Source of the DNA: Methanoregulaceae archaeon | GTDB taxonomy: Archaea; Halobacteriota; Methanomicrobia; Methanomicrobiales; Methanospirillaceae | Reading direction: 5' to 3' | Assembly (NCBI GenBank): GCA_013331415.1 | Contig: DUGL01000201.1 | Span: 1-15,522 of the forward strand | Length of the DNA: 15,522 nucleotides | Shown here: positions 7,164-14,384 of the stretch, piece after piece | Numbering within the stretch: position 1 is the stretch's first letter | Layout: every line of letters starts with the position of its first letter | Program-made: the position numbers and the translations under genes | The notes under the pieces: generated by a model | Databases searched by the model: none | The model's input: the letters and a program-made list of their open reading frames with translations, nothing else | Told to the model about the DNA's origin: nothing

Positions 7164-7261
7164 GCGAAGGTGTGAGAATCCCCGTGGAGACCGGGGGGGA
7201 CTCCGGTTACCGGTCATATCGGTCATGCGGGGCCCTGACCCTGCATCCCTTGCACCTTCGC
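7164..7261. repeat. Structure D: 9-bp inverted repeat enclosing a hairpin
   Basis: GCGAAGGTG (7164-7172) is the exact reverse complement of 7253-7261. Inside, CCCCG (7180-7184) pairs with CGGGG (7192-7196), and the direct pair CGGTCAT (7211-7217 and 7220-7226) follows. With structures A-C this makes a run of paired segments of about 330 bases. Confidence 0.4.
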
Positions 7262-7420
7262 TCGTGATCTGGCGGTCATCCCGACTCCCTTCACCCGGTT
7301 ATGCTGGATCCGGCTGCAATGCAGTCTGTCGCTCCCTGGATGCATGAGCGCGAAACAACCCGGTGCTGGCGGGGATCAGAACCGTATCACAGGAGCATCG
7401 TCAGCGATCCGGAAGAACCG

Positions 7421-7993
7421 CTACCTCCAGTTGACCGGCTTCGCGTAACGATCGATGAGGAAGACGAGCAGGATGCCGGTTGCAAGGATTGTGCCGATCA
7501 CCTCGGGGATCACCTGGTGTGCCGTGGCGAGATAGGTCGGGATGAATGCAGCCTGGAGCGTTACGGTTGCATAGATGAACTGGTGGAGCGGCAGGAGGAG
7601 CACGTAGTAGTAGACCGGAATCGTGAGCGTCCAGCAGAGGATCCGGATCACTTTGCCGTTCGGGCGGTCCCGGGTCCTGACCCAGAGGACTGCGTACCAG
7701 AGTCCCCAGAGAAAGCCGGCCAGCATATGGGAGGGAACGTTTCGTTCCGGTGCATACACGATACCCTGGAGGAACCCGATGATCAGGCCACCGATGGGAC
7801 CGGTCAGTGCCGACCCCAGGGTGACAAAGATCTCGCTTGGCTCCAGGTAGAGTCCTCCCCCGACCGGCAGGTAGACATCCAGCAGGAACAGCCCGGCAGC
7901 GACCGCTCCGAAGATGAGTGCCAGGACCAGTGACCCGGGTGTCACCCTGAGGCTGTGCCGGAATATTTCCTGCAGATCCATGTTCCGGACCAT
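7421..7993 (-). CDS. Small polytopic membrane protein, possibly ECF S-component-like
   Basis: A 190-residue protein from ATG 7993 (an internal ATG at 7981 would give 186). The frame is open further upstream, but that part is hydrophilic, overlaps the 5' region of the nuclease relic and lacks protein character. About five hydrophobic helices are visible: 21-40, 53-80, 88-105, 116-140 and 162-181. Helix 2 carries a glycine/proline-rich signature (ALTGPIGGLIIGF) like that of small substrate-capture or sensor membrane domains such as ECF transporter S-components and 5TM-Lyt-like sensors. No ATPase or T-component genes adjoin it, so the resemblance is only suggestive and a substrate cannot be named. 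A TATA-like box lies about 23 bases upstream and there is no ribosome-binding site, again suggesting leaderless expression. Confidence 0.75.
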   Translation of the reverse strand: MVRNMDLQEIFRHSLRVTPGSLVLALIFGAVAAGLFLLDVYLPVGGGLYLEPSEIFVTLGSALTGPIGGLIIGFLQGIVYAPERNVPSHMLAGFLWGLWYAVLWVRTRDRPNGKVIRILCWTLTIPVYYYVLLLPLHQFIYATVTLQAAFIPTYLATAHQVIPEVIGTILATGILLVFLIDRYAKPVNWR

Positions 7994-8011
7994 GGTGGGT
8001 GCGATTCCCTG

Positions 8012-8019
8012 ATAAAATG
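8012..8019 (-). promoter_or_regulatory. TATA-like box for the membrane protein gene
   Basis: The minus strand reads ATTTTATC here, about 23 bases before ATG 7993. Transcription would start near 7989-7993, giving a leaderless message from 7993 or a very short leader before ATG 7981. The element resembles the box ahead of the zinc-ribbon gene. Confidence 0.4.
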
Positions 8020-8163
8020 ATACAATGCCAGAGGTACGCAGGGCAGGCACCTCCTGCCGTGCGTGGCGGAGAGAGAAGATGGTGCGGGGCCAGGTCTGGC
8101 CATTGGTGAGAACGGGAGGGAAATCCTGATACCTGCTCGCGAAGATGTATCCGTATCCATCCC

Positions 8164-9044
8164 CTGGCAGACCTTGAACCCTGGTTCTCCCGCTACAATT
8201 CCTGGTCATACAGCAGGCACCGCATCTGGAACCTCTGCCGGCGGCAGTACTACTACCAGTACATCGGTGTGGCGATCAGGGGTCCCGCAGAGCCTGACGC
8301 CTTCAGGCTGAAGCGGCTGAAGGCTCTCCGGTCAAAGTATGCCCTGCAGGGGCTGCTGATCCACGAGGTGATTGAGAACCAGATCGGGCAGTACCAGGCC
8401 GGGAAGGCTCCCGACGAGGAGGAGGCGAAAGCCCGGTTTGCCCGGCGGATCGGGCAGTACCGGGAGACTGCCCGCGAGATGGTGACCGAGTTCTATCATG
8501 GCCACCCGGAAGATGCGGCATTCTTTGACCGGATGAGGGATGAGGGCCTCGCGAAGATCAGCCGGTTCTTTGCCATGATCTGGCCGCACCTGCAGGATCT
8601 CATGTACCTGAAGCACGAGGAGTTTGACAGCTTCATGCTCAACAATGTGCCGTTACGGTAAAAGTCGACTATGTGAGCAGGGCCGGAGACGGCACCATCG
8701 TCCTCACCGACTGGAAGACCGGTGAGGACCGGGACGAGTACGAGAGTGACCTCCAGATGGGGATCTACGTGCTCTGGGCGATGCAGTACTATGGGAGCGA
8801 CCCGGAAGGGATCCGGAGCGGGCTTGCCTCGCTCCTGACCGGGACGATGCGGTCGTACAGCTTCTCGTACGAAGATCTCTGGAGGATCAAGCAGACGATC
8901 CTCGATGATTTCACGGCAATGAACGCGAGTTCTGCAATCGGGGCGTATCCCGCCTCGCCGGCTCCCGGGAAGTGCATGAGCTGCCCGTTTGCGACCGTCT
9001 GCCCTGAGTCCCGGAGGGGGGAGTACGTGGCGGGGAAGGTCTGA
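8164..9044 (+). pseudogene. Decayed PD-(D/E)XK nuclease with an iron-sulfur cysteine set
   Basis: The reading frame from 8164 gives LADLEPWFSRYNSWSYSRHR and an N-terminal cysteine in NLCRRQYYY, as in RecB/Cas4/AddB-like nucleases. GLLIHEVIE follows, the conserved His motif. At 8653-8661 the frame ends in TAA, and the protein resumes one frame over with VDYV (Asp of the active site), TDWKTG (the D-x-K pair) and a C-terminal CMSCPFATVC, the remaining three cysteines for a [4Fe-4S] cluster. One missing base near 8653-8655 would restore VPLTVKVDYV. There is also no ATG/GTG/TTG in frame before the first cysteine: the frame hits TGA at 8107, and the first in-frame GTG (8269) would omit that cysteine. 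The family processes DNA ends. This copy should be inactive unless the indel is a sequencing error. About 290 residues intact. It is divergent from the membrane gene, with no CRISPR or cas gene nearby. Confidence 0.82.
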
Positions 9045-9543
9045 TCCGTCCCTGGTCGGGGCCAGACCGCTCTCCAGGGAGTGGATCGCGTGTCCCGGGG
9101 AGAAACCATGGAAACGGGCTGGCAGGTGACCGGCGACCGGATCGTGTGCCTGCTCCCCTGGGATTATCTGTCAGTTGTCAGGCACCTGTTCAGACATACC
9201 TGCCCGGGTATTATGCCCGCCGCTACAGTGAGCGGGTGGGATCGATCCCCTGCGGTGTGTCCACTCCGGATCGGGTATCCAGGTATGCCCGGGAGGAGCA
9301 TACAGCGGCAGACTCGGGAGCATGACCCTGGAGGGCAGGTGTCCTCCCCATCACCCTCCTGCAATCGTCCCGTGCCCGTGCCCTGGCGATCTGCGACCAT
9401 CTGGAGGTTTCGCATTCTCAATGGAGAATTCCTGATCTCAGGGAAGTCAGCGGATCTCTGGTGATTGCGGATTCCTGCGGGGCCGGGAGAATGCCTGCTG
9501 CTTTGATTGGGAGAGATAATGAGAAAGGGAGGGGATTGTCCCT
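9045..9543. other. 499-base gap between the nuclease relic and rubrerythrin
   Basis: No recognisable gene. A plus-strand frame from ATG 9109, preceded by GGGGAGA, stays open to 9464 (118 residues); its first 30 residues look protein-like but the rest is proline/serine/arginine-rich, so it is left out as a gene. ATTCTC (9414-9419) pairs with GAGAAT (9424-9429) around a 4-base loop. Just after the rubrerythrin stop the minus strand reads GGGACAATCCC then a pyrimidine-rich stretch, a weak terminator candidate. Confidence 0.4.
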
Positions 9544-10116
9544 TCAGTAATTCTCGCAGAAGAGCTCGAAGTAGGCCCGGGGGTGGTCGCAGACCGGGCA
9601 TTTGTCCGGGGCGTCCTTCCCCTCGAGAACCGCTCCGCAGTTCCGGCAGTACCAGAGTGCCGGGGTGCCCCGGGAGAAGACGGTGCCCTTCGTCACCGCT
9701 GCGAGCAGCTTCCGGTAGCGCTGCTCGTGGTGCGCTTCGACCGTTGCCACCTGCCGGAAGAGGGCTGCGATCCCGGTAAATCCTTCACGTTCTGCGATGC
9801 CGGCAAAGTCCGGGTAGAGCGTGTCCCACTCGTGCTTCTCACCCTCGGCAGCGGCCAGCAGGTTCTCTTTTGTCGTGCCGATCATGCCGGCCGGGTATGC
9901 CGCGGTGATCTCGGCAGTACCTCCTCTGAGCTGCTTGAAGAAGAGCTTGCCGTGCTCCTTCTCCTCATCCGCAGTCTTCTGGAAGAGTGCGGATATCTGC
10001 TCGTATCCCTCCTTCTTGGCAACGCTTGCAAAGAACGTGTACCGGTTTCGGGCCTGCGACTCGCCGGCAAATGCGGCGAGCAGGCATTTTTCTGTCTTAC
10101 TTCCTTTGAACTCCAT
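9544..10116 (-). CDS. rbr: Rubrerythrin (peroxide-reducing diiron protein)
   Basis: A 190-residue cytoplasmic protein, full length for the family. It has a four-helix diiron domain (about 1-140) and a C-terminal rubredoxin-like domain (about 155-185). Diiron ligands seen: Glu19 in GESQARNRY, Glu52 and His55 in ADEEKEHG, Glu93 and Glu96 in EGEKHEW, and Glu127 and His130 in VEAHHEQRY. The FeS4 site is Cys157/Cys160 (YCRNCG) and Cys173/Cys176 (CPVCDH). Family members reduce hydrogen peroxide to water with electrons passed through the rubredoxin centre, protecting strict anaerobes such as methanogens. An in-frame ATG at 10149 would add 11 residues, but ATG 10116 has GGAGAT four bases upstream and matches the family N terminus (MEFKGSKTEK). 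It stands alone, flanked by long gaps. Confidence 0.96.
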   Translation of the reverse strand: MEFKGSKTEKCLLAAFAGESQARNRYTFFASVAKKEGYEQISALFQKTADEEKEHGKLFFKQLRGGTAEITAAYPAGMIGTTKENLLAAAEGEKHEWDTLYPDFAGIAEREGFTGIAALFRQVATVEAHHEQRYRKLLAAVTKGTVFSRGTPALWYCRNCGAVLEGKDAPDKCPVCDHPRAYFELFCENY

Positions 10117-10120
10117 AGGG

Positions 10121-10157
10121 ATCTCCGGCAGATTATTTCTCCCGATCAACGATATAC
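10121..10157 (-). promoter_or_regulatory. Rubrerythrin promoter and ribosome-binding site
   Basis: On the minus strand TATATC (10157-10152) is a TATA-like box centred about 39 bases before ATG 10116, placing transcription start near 10128. GGAGAT (10126-10121) is the ribosome-binding site four bases before the ATG and decides this start. The leader would be only about 12 bases. Confidence 0.45.
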
Positions 10158-10614
10158 ACTGCTGTCAGAGCAGCCAGGACTGGTGGAACGGGCAGCGGGG
10201 TCCGGAGATCACGGGGGAGCCCGGGATCAATTACCGGGTGCAATGACTGTTCGACCCCGGGTTCAGGAATCTCAATCCCTTCATGGTCGGGCCGCTCACC
10301 CATCCTGTCGAAACCGCGGGTGCAGACCGGTGGTCGCGGTTCATGTATGGCCCCAACCATCACCCCGCTCCCGTCCTCCCCCGTGACCTGCCAGGAGCTG
10401 GATTCGTGAAGCCCCCTGGTGATGCCCACTACCCCCCGCAGCACGACTCCCGGACGCCGGCCCGGTGCACCGGTGAGCGTTGGGGACTCTGCAGCGGCGT
10501 GAATGCACGACCCGGGCAGGCATGCCTCCGGCCGGATCCCATACCCGTCCGGCCACCCGTTCCTGATAAGGTAGGTATTTCAGTGATAGCCGTCCAACTG
10601 GGAGTATCAGCCAT
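10158..10614. other. Divergent gap between rubrerythrin and the large kinase
   Basis: No gene is credible here. It holds a perfect 12-bp palindrome CCGGTGCACCGG (10462-10473). Near 10571-10580 GTAGGTATTT may be the kinase TATA element, and GGAG (10601-10604) lies ten bases before ATG 10615. No tRNA is present despite a GTTCGACCC string near 10248. Confidence 0.4.
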
Positions 10615-13600
10615 ATGACGCAGGAGGGGGGCACTCTTCGATCAGGACTGGACGGCATGATCACGGTTCTGTACGTGGACGATGAACCCGCTCTGCTGGA
10701 GATCGGGAAACGCTTCCTTGAGAGAACCGGTCATCTCGTTGTTGATACACTCCCCTCTGCCCATGAAGCGCTCAGGGTTATCGGGGAGAAGCAGTATGAT
10801 GCCATCGTCTCCGACTACCTGATGCCGGGGATGAACGGGATCGAGTTCCTCGCGGAGATCCGTGCTTGGGGAAATACCATACCGTTCATCATCTTCACCG
10901 GCAGGGGCCGCGAGGACGTCATCATCGAGGCGATCAACACCGGTGTGAATTTTTACCTCCAGAAGGGCGGGGACCCCTCATCCCAGTTTGCCGAGCTCGA
11001 GCACAAGATCGTGCAGGCGGTCCAGCAGAGGAGGGCAGAGACGCGTATCCGTGACTACGAGCGCCGTGAGGCAGATATCCTGAACTTCCTGCCGGATGCA
11101 ACCTTTGCAATTGACATGAACGGGGTGGTCATCGCATGGAACCGTGCCATGGAAGAGATGACGGGAGTTCCCGCCGAAACCATGCTGGGGAAGGGGGACT
11201 ACGAGTACGCGCTCCCGTTCTACGGGAAACGACGACCGATCCTGATCGACCTGATCTTCTCGGACCCCGGGGAGATCAGGACGAAGTACGCGGGAATTGT
11301 CAGGGATGGTACCACGCTCGCTGCAGAGACATCGCTGCCTTACCTGCGGGGAGAGCAGCGGACGCTCTGGGGGAAAGCGAGCCTCCTCTTCAACCAGAGC
11401 GGCACGGTCATCGGGGCAATCGAGGTGATCCGGGACCTGACCGGGCGCAAGCAGGTTGAAGAAACCCTCCGGGCGAGCGAGTCACGCCTCCGGTACATGC
11501 TCGGATTCTCCGGGATGGCAGAGCGGCGGGAGCATGAGCTCCTCGCGTATGCCATCGAGGGAGCCGGGGTGGTAACTGGGAGTCCGCTCGGGTACCTCGC
11601 GTTCGTGAACGACGAGGAGACCGAACTCAGGATGTACGCGTGGTCGATGGCCGCCATGGAGGAGTGCTCGTTGCAGGAGAAACCTCTCATCTACCCGCTC
11701 GGGAAGACCGGTCTCTGGGGTGAGGCGGTCCGGCAGAGGCGCCCCATCCTCACGAACGATTATGGTGCCCCGAACCCGGGAAAGAAGGGATACCCGGACG
11801 GGCACCCGCCCATCATCCGGCACATGAACATCCCGGTCTTTGACGGCGACCGCATCGTGCTCGTGGCCGGGGTTGGAAACAAGCCTGCCGATTACACGGA
11901 TAATGACGTCAGGCAGCTCACACTCCTGATGCAGGGCCTCTGGCAGGTGTTGAAACGGCGGAGGGCAGAGGACGAGCTCCGTGCTGCGAACGAGCAGCTC
12001 ACGGCATCCGATGAGGAACTGCGCAGCCAGCTCGACGAGGTGGCACGAGCCCAGGAAGAGCGGGCCAGGACCGAGCAGAACTTCCGCCTGCTCGTCGAGA
12101 ACGCTCCCGATGCCATCTACATCCAGACAGGGGGGCGCTTCGTGTACCTCAACCAGGCTGCGCTTCGGCTGCTCGGCACATCCTCTGCCGGAGATCTGCT
12201 CGGGGGCGATATCTACGACCGCATCCACTCCTCGTTCCATGAAGTCGTACGGGAGCGGGTCAGGACGCTGACGGTCGATGCCGACCCGGTCCCGCCGCTC
12301 GAGGAGGTGTACGTGAAACTGGACGGGTCTCCGGTTGATGTTGAGGTGACTGCCGTGCCAGTCATGTACGAGGGCGAGGGGGGCGTCCTCGTGATGCTCC
12401 GCGATATCACGGGGCGAAAATGGGCAGAGCGGGCGCTCCGGGAGAGCGAATCCAAGTACCGTGAACTTGCCGAGATGCTCCCCCAGATCGTCTTTGAGAT
12501 GGACAGGGACCAGACGCTCACCTTCGTGAACCGCCAGGCGTTTCCGCTTCTCGGGTACACGGAAGAGGACATGACCTCGGACTTCAATGCGCTCACCGTC
12601 ATCCATCCATCCCACCAGGCTCGTGCCCGGGAGAACCTGCGGAAGTCGGTCACCGGGGAGCCGTTCGAGCACCTCGAGTATACCCTCGTCCGGAATGACG
12701 GGAGCACGTTCCCTGCATTCGTCTACGTGGCCCCGGTCTTCCAGGGCAGGGATCTCGCCGGGTTCCGCGGCATCATCGTGGATATCACCGAACGGAAAGC
12801 GGCCCTCGATGCACTCCGGGGGAGCGAGGCGACCCTCGAGAGCATCTTCCGGGCAGCACCGGTCGGGATCGGCCTCGTCAGGGACCGGGTCATCGTAAGG
12901 GTCAACGACCGGATCACGGAGATGACCGGGTATGCCCCGGAAGATCTGGTGGGGAAGAGCGCACGGATCCTGTACCCGGACGATGAGGAGTTCGCGCTCG
13001 TGGGCAGGGAGAAGTACGACCAGATCAGGAAGGGTGGGACCGGGACGGTGGAGACCCGCTGGAAGCGGAAGGATGGCAGTATCCGGGACATCCTGCTCAG
13101 CTCGACCCCCCTGGACTCCGGCGACCCTGCAGGGGGCGTGACCTTCACGGCACTCGATATCACGGACCGGAAACGGGCTGAGGAGGCGCTCCGGGAGAGC
13201 GAGGAGCGGTACCGGAGCGTCATCGAGAACATCGAGGACGGGTTCATCCGTACCGACCGGGACGGGCGTCTGGTGATGGCCAGCCCGTCCGTGGCGCGAC
13301 TGACAGGCTATGCGGCAGCCGATGACCTGACAGGCCAGCCTGTCGTCTCGATCTACCGATCGCCCGTAGCACGGTTGAACCTGCTGGAGGAGATGAAAAA
13401 GACCGGGAGTGTCCGTGATTACGAGATCGAGTTCAGGAGAAGAGACGGCTCGCTCTTCTGGGGTGCGATCAGCGCTCATTTCCTGTACGATGAGGCCGGT
13501 GCAGTGAGCGGGACGGAAGCGGTCATCCGCGATATCACCGAACGGAAGAACATGGAGAACGCGCTCCGCCTGGCGAACCGGAAACTCCTCCTGCTGGCGA

Positions 13601-14241
13601 GCACCACCCGGCACGACATGGTCAACCAGGTCACGGTGCTGCAGGGATACCTCGCGCTCTCCCGTGATCGCCTGGCCGACCCGGAAGCCCTGCTCGGCTG
13701 CATCGATCGGGAGGAGCAGGCTGCCGCCTGCATCTCCTCCCTGCTCCAGTTCATGAAGGAGTACGAGCAGATCGGCATCCATGCGCCGGTTTGGGGGGAT
13801 ATAAAAACCCTCGTAAAGACCGCGGCAGGGCAGGTCGTGCCCGGGAACATAACGGTGGAGTGCATGGTCCCTGCAGGGTACGACGTGCTCGCCGACCCGC
13901 TGATTGCCCGGGTCTTCTCCAACCTGATGGAGAACGCCATCCGGCATGGCGGGTCGATCATGACTATCCGGTTCTCTGTTGAGGATATGGGGGGGACCTC
14001 CTGCATCGTCTGCGAGGATGACGGGTCCGGGATTCCTGCAGGTGAAAAGGAGAAGATCTTTGAGCAGGGTTTTGGGAAGGGGACGGGGCTTGGGCTCTTC
14101 CTCTCCCGCGAGATCCTCGCGATCACCGGGATCACGATCCGGGAGACCGGGGAGCCCGGGAGAGGCGCCCGCTTCGAGATCACCGTGCCGGACGGAGCGT
14201 GGCGGGTCCGGGATGCACCGGAACCTGACCCGGCGGCGTAA
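10615..14241 (+). CDS. Large hybrid kinase: receiver-PAS-GAF-4xPAS-histidine kinase
   Basis: A 1208-residue soluble protein with no membrane segment. Order: receiver domain about 16-136 (Asp22/Asp23, phospho-acceptor Asp67 in VSDYLMPG, Thr95, Lys117); PAS about 155-275; GAF about 300-445, ending in a GVGNKPADYTDNDV motif typical of methanogen kinases; coiled coil about 448-485; PAS about 487-600, 612-725, 737-851 and 864-973; then a non-classical H-box TRHDMVNQ with His1000; and a HATPase domain with N-box MENAIRHG (about 1105-1112), G1 DDGSGIP (1135-1141) and G2 GTGLGLFLS (1156-1164). All catalytic residues appear intact. There is no DNA-binding output domain. The receiver at the N terminus means it can be an acceptor in a phosphorelay as well as a kinase; the PAS/GAF modules should sense internal ligands or redox state. 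ATG 10657 (MITVLYVDDEP) is an alternative start that begins at the receiver domain; ATG 10615 has only a weak GGAG upstream. The partner is unknown. Confidence 0.93.
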   Translation: MTQEGGTLRSGLDGMITVLYVDDEPALLEIGKRFLERTGHLVVDTLPSAHEALRVIGEKQYDAIVSDYLMPGMNGIEFLAEIRAWGNTIPFIIFTGRGREDVIIEAINTGVNFYLQKGGDPSSQFAELEHKIVQAVQQRRAETRIRDYERREADILNFLPDATFAIDMNGVVIAWNRAMEEMTGVPAETMLGKGDYEYALPFYGKRRPILIDLIFSDPGEIRTKYAGIVRDGTTLAAETSLPYLRGEQRTLWGKASLLFNQSGTVIGAIEVIRDLTGRKQVEETLRASESRLRYMLGFSGMAERREHELLAYAIEGAGVVTGSPLGYLAFVNDEETELRMYAWSMAAMEECSLQEKPLIYPLGKTGLWGEAVRQRRPILTNDYGAPNPGKKGYPDGHPPIIRHMNIPVFDGDRIVLVAGVGNKPADYTDNDVRQLTLLMQGLWQVLKRRRAEDELRAANEQLTASDEELRSQLDEVARAQEERARTEQNFRLLVENAPDAIYIQTGGRFVYLNQAALRLLGTSSAGDLLGGDIYDRIHSSFHEVVRERVRTLTVDADPVPPLEEVYVKLDGSPVDVEVTAVPVMYEGEGGVLVMLRDITGRKWAERALRESESKYRELAEMLPQIVFEMDRDQTLTFVNRQAFPLLGYTEEDMTSDFNALTVIHPSHQARARENLRKSVTGEPFEHLEYTLVRNDGSTFPAFVYVAPVFQGRDLAGFRGIIVDITERKAALDALRGSEATLESIFRAAPVGIGLVRDRVIVRVNDRITEMTGYAPEDLVGKSARILYPDDEEFALVGREKYDQIRKGGTGTVETRWKRKDGSIRDILLSSTPLDSGDPAGGVTFTALDITDRKRAEEALRESEERYRSVIENIEDGFIRTDRDGRLVMASPSVARLTGYAAADDLTGQPVVSIYRSPVARLNLLEEMKKTGSVRDYEIEFRRRDGSLFWGAISAHFLYDEAGAVSGTEAVIRDITERKNMENALRLANRKLLLLASTTRHDMVNQVTVLQGYLALSRDRLADPEALLGCIDREEQAAACISSLLQFMKEYEQIGIHAPVWGDIKTLVKTAAGQVVPGNITVECMVPAGYDVLADPLIARVFSNLMENAIRHGGSIMTIRFSVEDMGGTSCIVCEDDGSGIPAGEKEKIFEQGFGKGTGLGLFLSREILAITGITIRETGEPGRGARFEITVPDGAWRVRDAPEPDPAA
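12432..13202 (+). repeat. In-frame direct repeats at PAS linkers
   Basis: GGCGCTCCGGGAGAGCGA occurs exactly at 12432-12449 and 13185-13202, 753 bases (251 codons) apart. The shorter core CTCCGGGNGAGCGA also occurs at 11467-11480 and 12814-12827, all in one frame. At the other end of the PAS units GATATCACCGAACGGAA is exact at 12781-12797 and 13531-13547, 750 bases (250 codons) apart. The repeats mark the linkers between PAS modules. Confidence 0.8.
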
Positions 14242-14271
14242 CCGGAAGTAGCTGTGAATTCACCCCCGGAT

Positions 14272-14310
14272 CCCCTCCCCCTTGCTCACGGCTGCCAGGC
14301 CCGGGAGGGG
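14272..14310. terminator. 8-bp inverted repeat between convergent genes
   Basis: CCCCTCCC (14272-14279) pairs exactly with GGGAGGGG (14303-14310) around a 23-base loop. It lies in the 143-base gap where the large kinase (plus) and the HPr-kinase-like gene (minus) converge, so a two-way terminator is plausible. No T-tract follows on either strand. A run of nine C at 14318-14326 is next to it. Confidence 0.35.
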
Positions 14311-14384
14311 AGGATCGCCCCCCCCCGGCCGTCCACCCTCACCCCGGAACCCCTCCGCTCCGGGAGAGCCTGGGATACGGTCCT

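Larger units (their letters stand above)
6880..7420. other. 541-base gap with clustered stem structures
   Basis: No credible gene is visible. The cupin gene ends on the left and the minus-strand membrane gene ends on the right, so both transcripts converge here. At least four strong stem structures lie between 6930 and 7261, listed separately. From 7262 to 7420 I see nothing notable. tRNA, RNase P, SRP and box C/D signatures were looked for and not found. Confidence 0.5.

Noticed and set aside
6930..7261. A known structured RNA (tRNA, RNase P RNA, SRP RNA, box C/D RNA)
   Set aside because: GGAGGAGTCCGGG slightly recalls an RNase P motif and GTGATGA at 7052 matches a box C, but the other obligatory motifs (matching D boxes, P-RNA conserved regions, SRP helix 8 loop) are absent.
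7994..8209. A 72-codon upstream extension of the membrane protein
   Set aside because: It is hydrophilic and low in family character, overlaps the 5' part of the nuclease relic, and the TATA-like box lies inside it.
8164..9044. A Cas4 gene of a CRISPR system
   Set aside because: The nuclease and cysteine layout is Cas4-like but also fits general RecB-type nucleases. There is no repeat array or cas gene in the window, and the gene is broken.
10240..10275. A tRNA-like GTTCGACCC string
   Set aside because: There is no matching acceptor or anticodon stem around it.
207..10473. Perfect 12-13 bp palindromes at 207-218, 4517-4529, 4553-4564 and 10462-10473
   Set aside because: In GC-rich intergenic DNA dominated by CCGG, a few such palindromes are expected by chance. 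They share no common sequence, so they are not a repeat family.
11482..13947. An 821-residue open frame on the minus strand
   Set aside because: It lies entirely antisense to the large kinase, whose domains are unmistakable. Long antisense frames arise from GC-rich codon bias, and the translation is rich in Pro, Arg, His and Asp with no recognisable domain.
14318..14326. A run of nine C as a phase-variation tract
   Set aside because: It lies between two convergent genes, outside any coding region or promoter, so length change would have no evident effect.
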